Shown one piece after another: positions 35,702-43,829 of a stretch of DNA of 64,000 nt. The DNA is from DATBGO01 sp963840095 (GTDB taxonomy: Bacteria > Actinomycetota > Actinomycetes > Streptosporangiales > Streptosporangiaceae), in assembly GCA_963840095.1 (NCBI GenBank), contig CAWIXN010000005.1, forward strand, positions 1,426,001 through 1,490,000, read 5' to 3'. Below the pieces are notes generated by a model, which made no database searches, was not told where the DNA came from, and saw only the letters and a program-made list of their open reading frames with translations. Position numbers and translations under genes: made by a program. Within the stretch, counting starts at the first letter, position 1, and every line of letters starts with the position of its first letter.

Positions 35702-35920
35702 ATGTATATCATCGGTATTCTCATTGCCCTGGGTGCGGGGTTATTCGTAGGCAGCCGACTCGAAGGCGCGCACGACGCTCATAAGCGCTTCAGCAGCTAC
35801 CGGCTGAGGACTAATGCAAGTCTCGGCGACTGGCTTAAGCGCATGATCGTCGTCGGCATCAGCGTCGTTGCGCTCGCCCTCCTGGTCTACGAGCTCTTGT
35901 TCCACCTCCACGTGCGATGA
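35702..35920 (+). CDS. small two-helix membrane protein
   Basis: This 72-residue protein has two hydrophobic helices, IIGILIALGAGLFVGSRL at the N-terminus and MIVVGISVVALALLVYELL at the C-terminus, joined by a charged loop. The ATG at 35702 follows GGGGCG at reasonable spacing; an ATG ten codons upstream is possible. It has an A/T-rich leader. Function is unknown. Confidence 0.55.
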   Translation: MYIIGILIALGAGLFVGSRLEGAHDAHKRFSSYRLRTNASLGDWLKRMIVVGISVVALALLVYELLFHLHVR

Positions 35921-36073
35921 ACGTTCGGCATCAGCGGCTGACCGCGGCGAGGTGCGCGCCGGCGGGTTCGACCCGGTCCGCCAGTCCGGCCAGGTGCGGT
36001 CCCGGCCTGGGCGGCGCCAACCCTGGGGCCTGACCCGCCCTGACGGACCATACGGCCGTGCCCGGCTGCCGCC

Positions 36074-37051
36074 TTACTTGGGCAGTGGCTGGTAGCTGGC
36101 TGCGACCAGGTTGACCCGGACGTCGAGTCCGTTCAGGCCCGCGGCGTTGAGGTCGCTGCGGAGCAGAGCGAGGCCGGGAGCGGGGCTAGGCCCGGTGACC
36201 TCAACCAGCACCTGGCCGCTGGTGGCGGTGACGCCCACCACGGACCAGCCCGCATCGCTGGCCCAGTGCTCGGTCACCGCCTGCACCTCGCTTTCCCGGA
36301 CGGTGGTCTTGTCGATCCGGTCCGAGTTGATCCACAACGGGACGATCACCACCAGCAGCAGGCAGGCGATGATGGCGACGGCGCCGCCGCGGTGAAAGCC
36401 CGCAACCGCCTCCTGGCCGAAGAGCCGGTGGACCCGGTAGAGGCCCATCACCACGATGCCGCTCGCCAAGATGGCGGCGACGTTGGTGGCGAACAGCACG
36501 AAGGCGGCCAGGGACTGGTGCGGGGCGCCGGACTCCAGTGTCAGCCCGACGACGGACAGCGGCGGCACCAGCGAGATGGCGATGGCCACGCCAGGCAAGG
36601 TGTCGGAGATATCGGACCGGGCCAGGGCGACCGACCCGACCGCCCCGGTGGCCAGCGCGGCCACCAGGTCGACGATACGGGGGGTGACCCGGGCGGCCAC
36701 CTGGCTGTTGGTAGCCGCCACGATCGGGTAGGGGACGAACAGGCCCATCAGCCAGCCGATCCCGATCACGGCGACCGCGCCGGCCACGACCAGCAATACG
36801 CAGCGGCGCAGGTTGGCCCCATCAGCCAGCACCACCGCCAGCACAATCCCGAGGATCGGGGTCATGAGCGGCGCGACGATCATCGCCCCGATCACGGTGG
36901 CCGTCGAGTCGCTGACCACCCCGGCCGACGCGATCACCGCCGACAACGGCAGCAGCAGCCAAAAGCGGCTCAGCCGACGGTTGCGTTCCGGGCCCTCGAA
37001 GAACAGCTGGTCGCGCATCCGCCTGATGTCAACTTCAGCCAGACCGCTCAC
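36074..37051 (-). CDS. DUF389 membrane protein
   Basis: This 325-residue integral membrane protein matches DUF389: LPLSAVIASAGVVSDSTATVIGAMIVAPLMTPILG, about eight hydrophobic segments (ALATGAVGSVALARSDISDTLPGVAIAISLVPPL), and a soluble C-terminal domain. Family function is unknown. GTG start at 37051. It is 33 bp downstream of the nickel-binding-type gene on the same strand, suggesting one transcript. Confidence 0.88.
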   Translation of the reverse strand: MSGLAEVDIRRMRDQLFFEGPERNRRLSRFWLLLPLSAVIASAGVVSDSTATVIGAMIVAPLMTPILGIVLAVVLADGANLRRCVLLVVAGAVAVIGIGWLMGLFVPYPIVAATNSQVAARVTPRIVDLVAALATGAVGSVALARSDISDTLPGVAIAISLVPPLSVVGLTLESGAPHQSLAAFVLFATNVAAILASGIVVMGLYRVHRLFGQEAVAGFHRGGAVAIIACLLLVVIVPLWINSDRIDKTTVRESEVQAVTEHWASDAGWSVVGVTATSGQVLVEVTGPSPAPGLALLRSDLNAAGLNGLDVRVNLVAASYQPLPK

Positions 37052-37084
37052 GGCGGGGGTCCCCCGAAGCTGATCGGCGCGGGG

Positions 37085-37330
37085 TCAGAGCAGGCTGTCG
37101 ACGCGGTGCACCTCGCCACAGGGGACGTCCAGCGCCTCGTGATGCTTGCGGATCGCCTCCTCATCAGGGCCTTCCAGAAGGCAGTAAACCTTGCCATCGG
37201 CATTGTGGTAGAGCTCAATCTGCCGCACGCCGAACTCATCGCTGACGCCGTCTCGCGTTCCCTGGGCTATCTGGTCGATGGCGTCCTGCGGCAGCTTCAG
37301 GTCATCGTGGAAATCCATGAACCTAGGCAT
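37085..37330 (-). CDS. SCO4226-type nickel-binding protein (DUF4242)
   Basis: This 81-residue protein is almost a consensus member of the SCO4226/DUF4242 family: MPRFMDFHDDLKLP, FGVRQIELYHNADGKVYCLL, EEAIRKHHEALDVPCGEVH. The Streptomyces homologue forms dimers that bind nickel, and His/Cys residues in HHEALDVPCG are the likely ligands. ATG 37330 has GGGGAGGG upstream. It is the first gene of a pair with DUF389. A role in nickel handling could relate to hypX elsewhere in the window, which is inference. Confidence 0.85.
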   Translation of the reverse strand: MPRFMDFHDDLKLPQDAIDQIAQGTRDGVSDEFGVRQIELYHNADGKVYCLLEGPDEEAIRKHHEALDVPCGEVHRVDSLL

Positions 37331-37412
37331 GTGGTCCCTCCCCGTCTCGCGCCGAGCCACTACTGTGCACCGATGACGGGTATCTTGTCTACACTGCGCG
37401 TTCTGCCGCCGC

Positions 37413-37560
37413 CTACGACCGGGTAACGGGCTGCAGGCGCAGGAGGGCACGGTAGATCTGCTGCTCGGAGGACGGAGCGGGCAGTGGCGAACGCCTGGAC
37501 CAGGTAGGCCACCAGCCGCCGCCACGCCTCGGGTGCGGGCACCCAGTGCCGGTAACGATC
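37413..37560 (-). pseudogene. remnant resembling a TetR regulator C-terminus
   Basis: On the minus strand, YRHWVPAPEAWRRLVAYL followed by VQAFATARS reads well, and after a frame change SEQQIYRALLRLQPVTRS ends at a stop at 37413-37415. The two pieces look like the last helices of a TetR-family regulator with one frameshift. No DNA-binding part is present. Confidence 0.35.
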
Positions 37561-37600
37561 GCTGTAACCGGAGCGACCGCATGACCCACGTCAGGATCCA

Positions 37601-37687
37601 GCGGCCCATCACCTCGACGCGGCCCCGGCCGCACTCGCCGACTTCGCCCGCGGCACGCTCGGCAAGCTGGTCATCACCACCGGCTGA
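37601..37687 (+). pseudogene. 3' remnant of an NADP-dependent zinc-binding dehydrogenase
   Basis: The frame ending at TGA 37685-37687 reads LDAAPAALADFARGTLGKLV followed by ITTG, the usual end of MDR-family quinone oxidoreductases (GKLVIT). Nothing of the rest of the gene is upstream. Regulator and oxidoreductase remnants lie next to each other, which fits loss of a divergent tetR/oxidoreductase pair. Confidence 0.4.
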
Positions 37688-37743
37688 CCTCGTGCGAGGG
37701 GCTGACCCAGGCCCCCGCGCACCCTCCCGGCACAGGAAGACCC

Positions 37744-38778
37744 ATGGAACTCGGCGTCATCTCGCTCAGCGATATCCAGACCGACCCCGCCACCGGCCGG
37801 CCGTTCCCCTATGGCCAGCGACTCGACGAGATCATCAGCTACGCCACCCTCGCCGACCGGCGCGGCCTCGACGTCTTCGCGCTCGGCGAGCACCACACCC
37901 TCAACTTCGCGGTGTCCTCGCCCGCGGTCGTCCTGGCCGCCGTCGCCAGCCGCACCAGCCGCATCCGGCTGACCAGCGGCGTCACCGTTCTCCCCGTCCT
38001 GGACCCGGTGCGGGTCTACCAGGACTTCGCCACCGTCGACCTGGTCAGCCACGGCCGCGCCGAGATCACCGTCGGCCGCAGCGCGTTCACCGAGCCCTTC
38101 GGCATCTTCGGCGCGGACCTCCGCGACTACGACGCCCTGTTCAGCGAGAAGCTCGACCTGCTCCTGCAGTTGCGCGAGAACGACCACATCACCTGGTCCG
38201 GGAAGTTCCGGCCACCGCTGGTCGACGCCCCGATCACCCCTCGCGCCCACCAGGAACCGCTGCCGGTCTGGCTCGGAGTCGGTGGCTCACCCCAGAGCGC
38301 CGAGCGCGCCGGCCGCCTCGGCCTGCCGATGGTGCTCGGCTACATCGGCGGCCCGCTGGAGCACGCCCGCCGGGCCGTGAATATCTACCGCGCCGCGGGT
38401 CAGCGGGCCGGCCACCCCGACAAGCTCCGCGTCGGGATCTCCACCCACTTCTATGCTGGCGGCACCCCGGAGTCCGCACGGAAGGTCTTCCCCTACTACC
38501 ACGAGTACCTGCGCCCCAAGACTCCTGGCGGCCGCGGATTCCTCGTCAGCCAGGCCCAATTCGACGCCGGCACCCAGCGCGGAAACGCGATCATGATCGG
38601 CTCCAGCGCTCAGCTGATCGAGAAGATCCTCGACGCACACCAGGTCCTCGGCCTCGACAGGTTCTTCGGCCAGATCGACTGGGGCGGCCTGCCCAAGGCC
38701 CTCGTGGAGGACTCGGTCAACCGCTACGCCACCGAGATCGCCCCCGCGGTACGCGCCGCCACCGCGACCAGTTCCTAG
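37744..38778 (+). CDS. luciferase-like flavin-dependent monooxygenase
   Basis: This 344-residue protein is of the LLM class (bacterial luciferase fold), using FMNH2 or F420. Visible: MELGVISLSDIQ, ADRRGLDVFALGEHHTLNFAVSSPA, RLTSGVTVLPVLDPVRVYQDFATVDLVSHGRAE, GRSAFTEPFGIFG, and LPVWLGVGGSPQSAERAGRLGLP. AGGAAG lies 6 bases before the ATG. Substrate unknown. It lies next to the MDR remnant, with nothing obviously coupled to it. Confidence 0.9.
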   Translation: MELGVISLSDIQTDPATGRPFPYGQRLDEIISYATLADRRGLDVFALGEHHTLNFAVSSPAVVLAAVASRTSRIRLTSGVTVLPVLDPVRVYQDFATVDLVSHGRAEITVGRSAFTEPFGIFGADLRDYDALFSEKLDLLLQLRENDHITWSGKFRPPLVDAPITPRAHQEPLPVWLGVGGSPQSAERAGRLGLPMVLGYIGGPLEHARRAVNIYRAAGQRAGHPDKLRVGISTHFYAGGTPESARKVFPYYHEYLRPKTPGGRGFLVSQAQFDAGTQRGNAIMIGSSAQLIEKILDAHQVLGLDRFFGQIDWGGLPKALVEDSVNRYATEIAPAVRAATATSS

Positions 38779-38843
38779 TTACCGGCCACGCAACTATGTG
38801 CACGTAGCTCGCGCCTGAGCGCGCGTCCGCCAAATGCGCTGGG

Positions 38844-40622
38844 TCACAGGTCGAGTACCAGATCGCTGCGTGGCTGGGAGCAGCAGATCAGCGCGCTGCC
38901 GTCGGCCGGGTCATCGACCGGGTCGGGGGCATAGCTGACCGTTCCGGACAGCAGGGCTGTCTCACATGTGTGGCACACGCCGGTTCGGCATGACCAGCGC
39001 ACCGGCACGTCGCAGGCTTCGGCCAGCTCGAGCAGGCTGGCGTAGCCCTGGTCCCAGGGGACCGTCAGGCCGCTGCGCGCGAACGCGATGCGCGGACCGG
39101 CACCGGGCTGGCCTGCCGGCGGATGCGGTGGGCGCGCGGTGGTAGGCGCGATGCCCGGCGTTTGCGAGTCCGCAGGGCCGAAGATCTCGGTGTGCACGCG
39201 GGCGCCGTCGATGCCCAGGCCTGCCAGCGCGGCGGACACCTGCGCCATGAACGCGGCCGGACCGCAGAGGTAGGCATCCGCGTCGCGCGGAAGGTCGAGG
39301 GCGGCCAGCACTTCCGGTGATAGCCGCCCCGCCGTCTGGTAGTCGCGCCCGCGGACGTCGCCCGGGCCCGGGCGGCTGTAGCTGATGTGCCGGTGCCCGC
39401 TGGGCAGCCCGGCCAGCAGCGACCGCGACTCCGCGGCGAACGGTTCCTCGGCCCGGCAGCGGGCACTGTGCAGCCACCAGATATCGCGGCCGGACCCGGC
39501 AGCGGCCAGGGCATGCAGCATGGCCAGGACCGGGGTCGCCCCCACTCCCGCGCTGATCAGCAGGACCGGTGTCTCGCCAGGCTGGAGGATGAAGGTGCCG
39601 CGCGGCGCGGCCACCTGCAGCAGGTCGCCTGCCCGCACCCGGGTGTGCACGAACTGGCTCCCCGCGCCGTGCGGCTCGAGCTTGACACTGATCCGGTAGG
39701 AACTGGCGCCCGGGGGCCCCGACAGCGAGTAGCTGCGCAGCAGCGGCTGGCCGTCCGCTCTGACGGGCAGCCGCAAGGTCAGGAACTGTCCCGGCAAGGC
39801 GGGTGGCACCGCAGTTCCGTCAGGATCGGCCAGGCGCACCGAGACCACCGACTCGGTTTCCCGCTCGAGGGCGGTCACTGCCATCGGCCGGAACCCCGGC
39901 CAGGCCGGCGGCGGGCTGGCCGAGGTCAGCCCGGCGTTACCGGCGCTGCCGCCGGGCGTTTCGGGCTGCTTCAGCATCGCCCGGAACGAGGCTTTCCAGC
40001 CCTCCGGCAGGGCGCCGATCCGCAGCGCCTGGGCCAGCCGCTGGCTGGAATGCCCCGGCAGGTAGAGCAGGGCATCGACCTCGGCCACCGTCATCGTTTC
40101 GGGCCCCGAGGCAACCTGCACGATCTCATCACCAGCCTGCACGGCACCCTCGCGCAGCACCCGCAGGTAGAACCCGGGCCGGTGGTGGGAGACCAGCAGC
40201 GCCGGGATCTGCGGGTCACCCATCCGGATGCCTACCCGGTAGCAGGTGACCCGCGGCTGGGTCACCTCGAACACCGCGTCGCCGATCTGGTACCGGTCAC
40301 CGATGCACACCTGGTCATCCGCCAGGCCCGCGACCGTGAAGTTCTCTCCGAACTGGCCGTAGCCGAAGTCGTCGCGGCCCAGCTGCTGCTGCCAGTACCG
40401 GTAAGACTCGATCTGGTACACGAACACCGCCCGGTGCTCGCCGCCGTGCCCGGCCAGATCCCCCTGCCCGTCGCCGTCGATATTGAGCCGCCGCACCAGC
40501 CGCGGGCCCTCTACCGGCCGCTTCCACACCGCCGTGTGCACCGTCCGGCCATGCCAGGTCACATCCTTGGGCAGGCCCACGTTCACCGACAGCACGCTGC
40601 CCGCCCGCCGGTCCGCAGTCAC
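38844..40622 (-). CDS. MOSC domain fused to ferredoxin-type reductase
   Basis: This 592-residue protein joins a YiiM-like MOSC domain (about 5-225: GDGQGDLAGHGGEHRAVFVY, FGENFTVAGL, VTQPRVTCYRVG with the probable sulfur-carrying Cys) to an FAD/NAD(P) reductase (about 245-480: PLLRSYSLSGPPG, LLISAGVGATPVLAML) and a C-terminal plant-type [2Fe-2S] ferredoxin (CRTGVCHTCETAL and a last Cys in LICCSQP). This layout suggests electron delivery to a molybdenum-cofactor substrate or N-hydroxylated compound, inferred from YiiM/YcbX reductases. It starts at a GTG without an obvious ribosome site, 28 bp after the stop of the DUF1269-type gene. Confidence 0.85.
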   Translation of the reverse strand: MTADRRAGSVLSVNVGLPKDVTWHGRTVHTAVWKRPVEGPRLVRRLNIDGDGQGDLAGHGGEHRAVFVYQIESYRYWQQQLGRDDFGYGQFGENFTVAGLADDQVCIGDRYQIGDAVFEVTQPRVTCYRVGIRMGDPQIPALLVSHHRPGFYLRVLREGAVQAGDEIVQVASGPETMTVAEVDALLYLPGHSSQRLAQALRIGALPEGWKASFRAMLKQPETPGGSAGNAGLTSASPPPAWPGFRPMAVTALERETESVVSVRLADPDGTAVPPALPGQFLTLRLPVRADGQPLLRSYSLSGPPGASSYRISVKLEPHGAGSQFVHTRVRAGDLLQVAAPRGTFILQPGETPVLLISAGVGATPVLAMLHALAAAGSGRDIWWLHSARCRAEEPFAAESRSLLAGLPSGHRHISYSRPGPGDVRGRDYQTAGRLSPEVLAALDLPRDADAYLCGPAAFMAQVSAALAGLGIDGARVHTEIFGPADSQTPGIAPTTARPPHPPAGQPGAGPRIAFARSGLTVPWDQGYASLLELAEACDVPVRWSCRTGVCHTCETALLSGTVSYAPDPVDDPADGSALICCSQPRSDLVLDL

Positions 40623-40650
40623 TGGTTTCGCTGCTAAGGTGCGCGACGGG

Positions 40651-41160
40651 TCAGCTGACTTCGGTGGCGGCTTCCTGGACGGCCTGGTCGACGTCCTTCG
40701 CGCTCACGTCGAGTTCCTTGGCCACGTGCTTCTCGGCCTTCAGCTCCGCCTTGTCCACGGCCTGCTGCAGCTTGCTCTCCCCGACGATGACCAGGGCCGC
40801 CTGCCCGTCGTCGATGATCTCCCCGAACTCCTTGACATCGGCCCGGGACATGCCACGCCACAAATGACCGCCCACCCCGCCCACCGCTGCACCGACAGCG
40901 GCACCGGCGATGATCGAGGGCGGGAACAAGATGCCGACGACGGCGCCGACGGCAGCGCCGCCCCACGCCCCATGCCGGGTAGCCATCTCGTCCTTGTTCA
41001 CGTGCACCTTGCCGGCGTCGTCCTTGACGACCACGGCGGCGTCGTAGGTCCCGACCGCACCGACCGCATGAAGATCCTTGACGACGTCGTAGTCGGCGCG
41101 CGCGGCGGCCTCGCTCGGGTAGGTGCCGATGTAGATGAATACCGCTTCGGGCTTCGCCAT
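40651..41160 (-). CDS. DUF1269-like protein with glycine-zipper helix
   Basis: This 169-residue protein starts with a ferredoxin-like alpha/beta segment (FIYIGTYPSEAAARADYDVVKDL, TYDAAVVVKDDAGKVHVNKDE), then a hydrophobic glycine-rich hairpin (GAWGGAAVGAVVGILFPPSI, IAGAAVGAAVGGVGG), then a second alpha/beta part and a charged C-terminal helix. It matches the DUF1269 family of unknown function. GGGGAGA precedes the ATG at 41160. It likely sits on the membrane and may be co-transcribed with the MOSC-reductase. Confidence 0.8.
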   Translation of the reverse strand: MAKPEAVFIYIGTYPSEAAARADYDVVKDLHAVGAVGTYDAAVVVKDDAGKVHVNKDEMATRHGAWGGAAVGAVVGILFPPSIIAGAAVGAAVGGVGGHLWRGMSRADVKEFGEIIDDGQAALVIVGESKLQQAVDKAELKAEKHVAKELDVSAKDVDQAVQEAATEVS

Positions 41161-41445
41161 GTCGTCTCCCCTGCTCTGGCCGGATCCGGAAAGCGCGGCC
41201 GTAAAATTCACGTCAGCCGCGCCGCCAAGACGCAAGCAGCAGTGCCTGCCCGGCACCCAGAGTCTTTCGCCAGCCCAGCCATGGTCATTGTTCCCAGTAC
41301 CGCTCATCGTCGTCAATCCCGAGCCGGCTGGCCTTGGCCGGGGTCAGCAAGGCGCCATAGGGAGCGGAGTGCCGTCCAGTGGTTGCTTCGCATACTGGTC
41401 AGGCGTGCCGTGCGCGTCAGCTTTCAGCTGCATAGCCGTCATGCG

Positions 41446-41958
41446 TCAGGCGGGGCACCTCCAGTCCTCGCGGCCAGCGCGGGCTCGGCGGCCGGTGTCG
41501 CCGGGCGGCGGAAAGTGTACGCGCAGCGTGAACGCGAGCGGCGTCGGCCCTTGTGCCCGCAGGAATCTCACTCTGTCTTCGGCCTCGGCGACCGCCGGGG
41601 TCGTGCCACGGCGGATCCACCACAGGGCGGTGTAGGCCCGGGTCATCGGCTCGAACCAGATCCGGCGGCGTCGCAGGACAGGCCGGTGCGCCGCGGAGTA
41701 GACGAATGCGCCTAGCGCCTCGACCGACTCCCACACTGACATGTTCACGATGACCCCGGCGCTGCCGGCCGCGTCCCATTCGAAGGCGCGCACCGAGGTG
41801 GCGTTGCCGTCTTCGGTCTGCAGCCGCCACACGAAGCCGGGCGCGGCGTCAGCGGCCGCGTTGACCGGTTCGAGCGCCGCCACGAAGTCGGCCAGGGCCG
41901 GGCTGTCGAGCGGTGCGCGCAGCCGGGCGATATTGACTTGCGCCAGCACGTAACTCAC
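41446..41958 (-). CDS. DUF3291 protein
   Basis: This protein of about 170 residues matches DUF3291: VLAQVNIARLRAPLDSPALADF, FVWRLQTEDGNATSVRAFEWD, IVNMSVWESVEALGAFVY, and HRPVLRRRRIWFE with WWIRRG. The fold is a dimeric alpha/beta barrel related to antibiotic-biosynthesis monooxygenases; function is not established. The GTG at 41958 was chosen from family alignment since no good ribosome site is present (AAGGA is too close). The C-terminus is arginine rich. Confidence 0.75.
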   Translation of the reverse strand: MSYVLAQVNIARLRAPLDSPALADFVAALEPVNAAADAAPGFVWRLQTEDGNATSVRAFEWDAAGSAGVIVNMSVWESVEALGAFVYSAAHRPVLRRRRIWFEPMTRAYTALWWIRRGTTPAVAEAEDRVRFLRAQGPTPLAFTLRVHFPPPGDTGRRARAGREDWRCPA

Positions 41959-42059
41959 GTCCTTATCGTGCCAGAAGCCACCCCCAGGATGATCGAACCA
42001 GCCGACGCGAGATAGCTGGCGGGTTGTTCTGGAACCTTGGCTGATCAAAGGAGGTGGCC

Positions 42060-42617
42060 GTGTCCGCACCCGAGATAACGTTCCAGCTACTCGGCGGGAA
42101 GCAGGCCGCCGGGCACGCTGGCGAGTTGCAAACCCTGCACGCTGAGGTGTACGCGGAGCCGCCGTACGGATGCGACGATGACGCCGGGGCGTTCGCGGGC
42201 CGGTTCAAGGTTCAGTGCCGCCAGCCAGGCTTCGTCCTGGCCGAGGCCCGCCATGGCGGATACCTGGTCGGTTACGCCTCCGGGATGCCGCTGCGCCTGT
42301 CGACCTCGTGGTGGCGGGACCTGACCACCCCGCTGCCGGAAGAGGTCACCACCGAGCATCCGGGCCGTACGTTCGCGCTGGCCGACCTGCTGGTGCGCGC
42401 GTCCTGGCGGCGGCAGGGCATCGCGCAGGCCCTGCACGACCTCATCCTGGCTGGCCGGCCCGAGGAACGGGCGACGCTAACCGTGTTGCCCGCGGCGACC
42501 CCGGCGCAGCGCGCCTTCCGCTCCTGGGGCTGGCGCAAGGTCGCCCGAACCCGCACCGGCCCCGGCTCGCCTGTCAGTGATGTGCTCCTGGCCGTCCTCC
42601 CGGTCAGCCGGCCCTGA
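42060..42617 (+). CDS. GNAT-family N-acetyltransferase
   Basis: This 185-residue protein is a GCN5-related acetyltransferase. Motif A is ALADLLVRASWRRQGIAQAL (the RRQGIA acetyl-CoA pyrophosphate loop), followed by RATLTVLPAATPAQRAFRSW and GWRKVARTRTG. GTG 42060 was chosen because AAAGGAGGT lies at ideal spacing; a GTG two codons earlier overlaps this site. Substrate unknown. Confidence 0.88.
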   Translation: MSAPEITFQLLGGKQAAGHAGELQTLHAEVYAEPPYGCDDDAGAFAGRFKVQCRQPGFVLAEARHGGYLVGYASGMPLRLSTSWWRDLTTPLPEEVTTEHPGRTFALADLLVRASWRRQGIAQALHDLILAGRPEERATLTVLPAATPAQRAFRSWGWRKVARTRTGPGSPVSDVLLAVLPVSRP

Positions 42618-42655
42618 CAGCTGGCCGCCAGGCGCGCAGCGCTCGCCGGGGTGAC

Positions 42656-42808
42656 GGAGTGGCACCAGCCACCGGAGAAGGCTGCCCGCGTGGCGGCCGG
42701 GTCCTTCAGGTACCCCTTCATGGTGATGTTGCCGCTGAAGCCGATCTCGCAGATGGTCTGGCCGACGGCAGGAACCGGGCGGCCGGTTGGCGGGCCGATG
42801 ACCGTCAT
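42656..42808 (-). pseudogene. internal fragment of an acyl-CoA ligase
   Basis: The minus strand reads MTVIGPPTGRPVPAVGQTIC, then EIGFSGNITMKGYLKDPAAT and RAAFSGGWCHS. This is the segment of ANL-family acyl-CoA synthetases just before the WFHTGDLAV block, which is absent. Both ends are cut off and no ligase gene adjoins. Confidence 0.65.
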
Positions 42809-42850
42809 CGCGTCCTGGACCTATTCGCCTCCAGCCCGGTCACATAAAGG

Positions 42851-43612
42851 TCACTCACAGACGCCACCCCCGTCTGACACCGTACGGCCACTTTCACAGG
42901 GCGGACGTCCTGCTCGCGTCCCATCCGAGCGGACGGCACCCGGCTGGCCTCCCGGCGCGCGGTGGACGGCAACGAGCAGCGCCTCGTACGACTGCAGCAG
43001 CGCGGCCCGCTCCAGGACCAGCAGCTCGCTGTCCGGGCGGCGGCCCTGCGCGACCCATTGATCGGAGACCTCCATCGCGCGAGAACGGTGCACAGCCGCC
43101 GGGCGGACATCGGACTCCGGCACCCCGAACACGAACGCGTACAGGCGCACCAGCGCCTCAACCAGCTCGTCGTGTGCGGCGGGCGCATCAGGCGAGCCCG
43201 AACGATGAATACGCCACCACTCAACCTCCAGCCGCGCCGATCCCGCCGGGTCCCGCGGCTCGCCATAGGTGGCCCTGACCAGCGCGTAGAACCTCTGCAT
43301 GCATCGCCGGGCACGCTCCGGATCGTTGACCGGGGCCGGCGCCCACAGTTGATTGGCCCGCAACACGTACCAGGCCGCAAGCACCGTACGCGGCCAGCTC
43401 ATCCCGAATCCGGCGCGCACCATGCCAACCGCCGCCGCGAGGAACCTGAGCCACCGCCGCTGGTAGTAGGCGACCCAGGCATCACACTCCAGACCAGCTA
43501 CGCGGGCGGGGCTGAAGGACCAAAGCCGGTTTGGCCGCCGACCCGGACGGCCCGCGCTCACCAGCGAGCCGAGCGAGGACCGACCACCATTGATGAGCCC
43601 GTCCATGTCCAC
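42851..43612 (-). CDS. conserved-looking hypothetical protein
   Basis: This 253-residue protein is not recognised. The middle part is rich in aromatic and basic residues (CDAWVAYYQRRWLRFLAAAV, MSWPRTVLAAWYVLRANQLW) and predicted helical; a later part has RLEVEWWRIHR and ALVRLYAFVFGVPESDVRPA. The last 40 residues look disordered. GTG 43612 has GGGAGG upstream at proper spacing. It faces the phytochrome gene end and is followed by a ligase remnant. Confidence 0.6.
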   Translation of the reverse strand: MDMDGLINGGRSSLGSLVSAGRPGRRPNRLWSFSPARVAGLECDAWVAYYQRRWLRFLAAAVGMVRAGFGMSWPRTVLAAWYVLRANQLWAPAPVNDPERARRCMQRFYALVRATYGEPRDPAGSARLEVEWWRIHRSGSPDAPAAHDELVEALVRLYAFVFGVPESDVRPAAVHRSRAMEVSDQWVAQGRRPDSELLVLERAALLQSYEALLVAVHRAPGGQPGAVRSDGTRAGRPPCESGRTVSDGGGVCE

Positions 43613-43829
43613 ACTGCCCTCCCTGACCGTCCGGCGTCTGCCCTTGGCGGTCCCGCCAGCCAAAGGCCCCCCGCTCGCTTCGCCGGGGCCAGCGGCCATC
43701 GGACCGTCGTGGCTGATCCTCCGCCAAGCTGGCGATAATCAGGCGGAGCCATGCGAGAACGTGATCGTCCCATATCTACAGCGCCGGCGGGGCCATGGGG
43801 TCCGGGACGCGATTACGGTTCCTCCAGGG

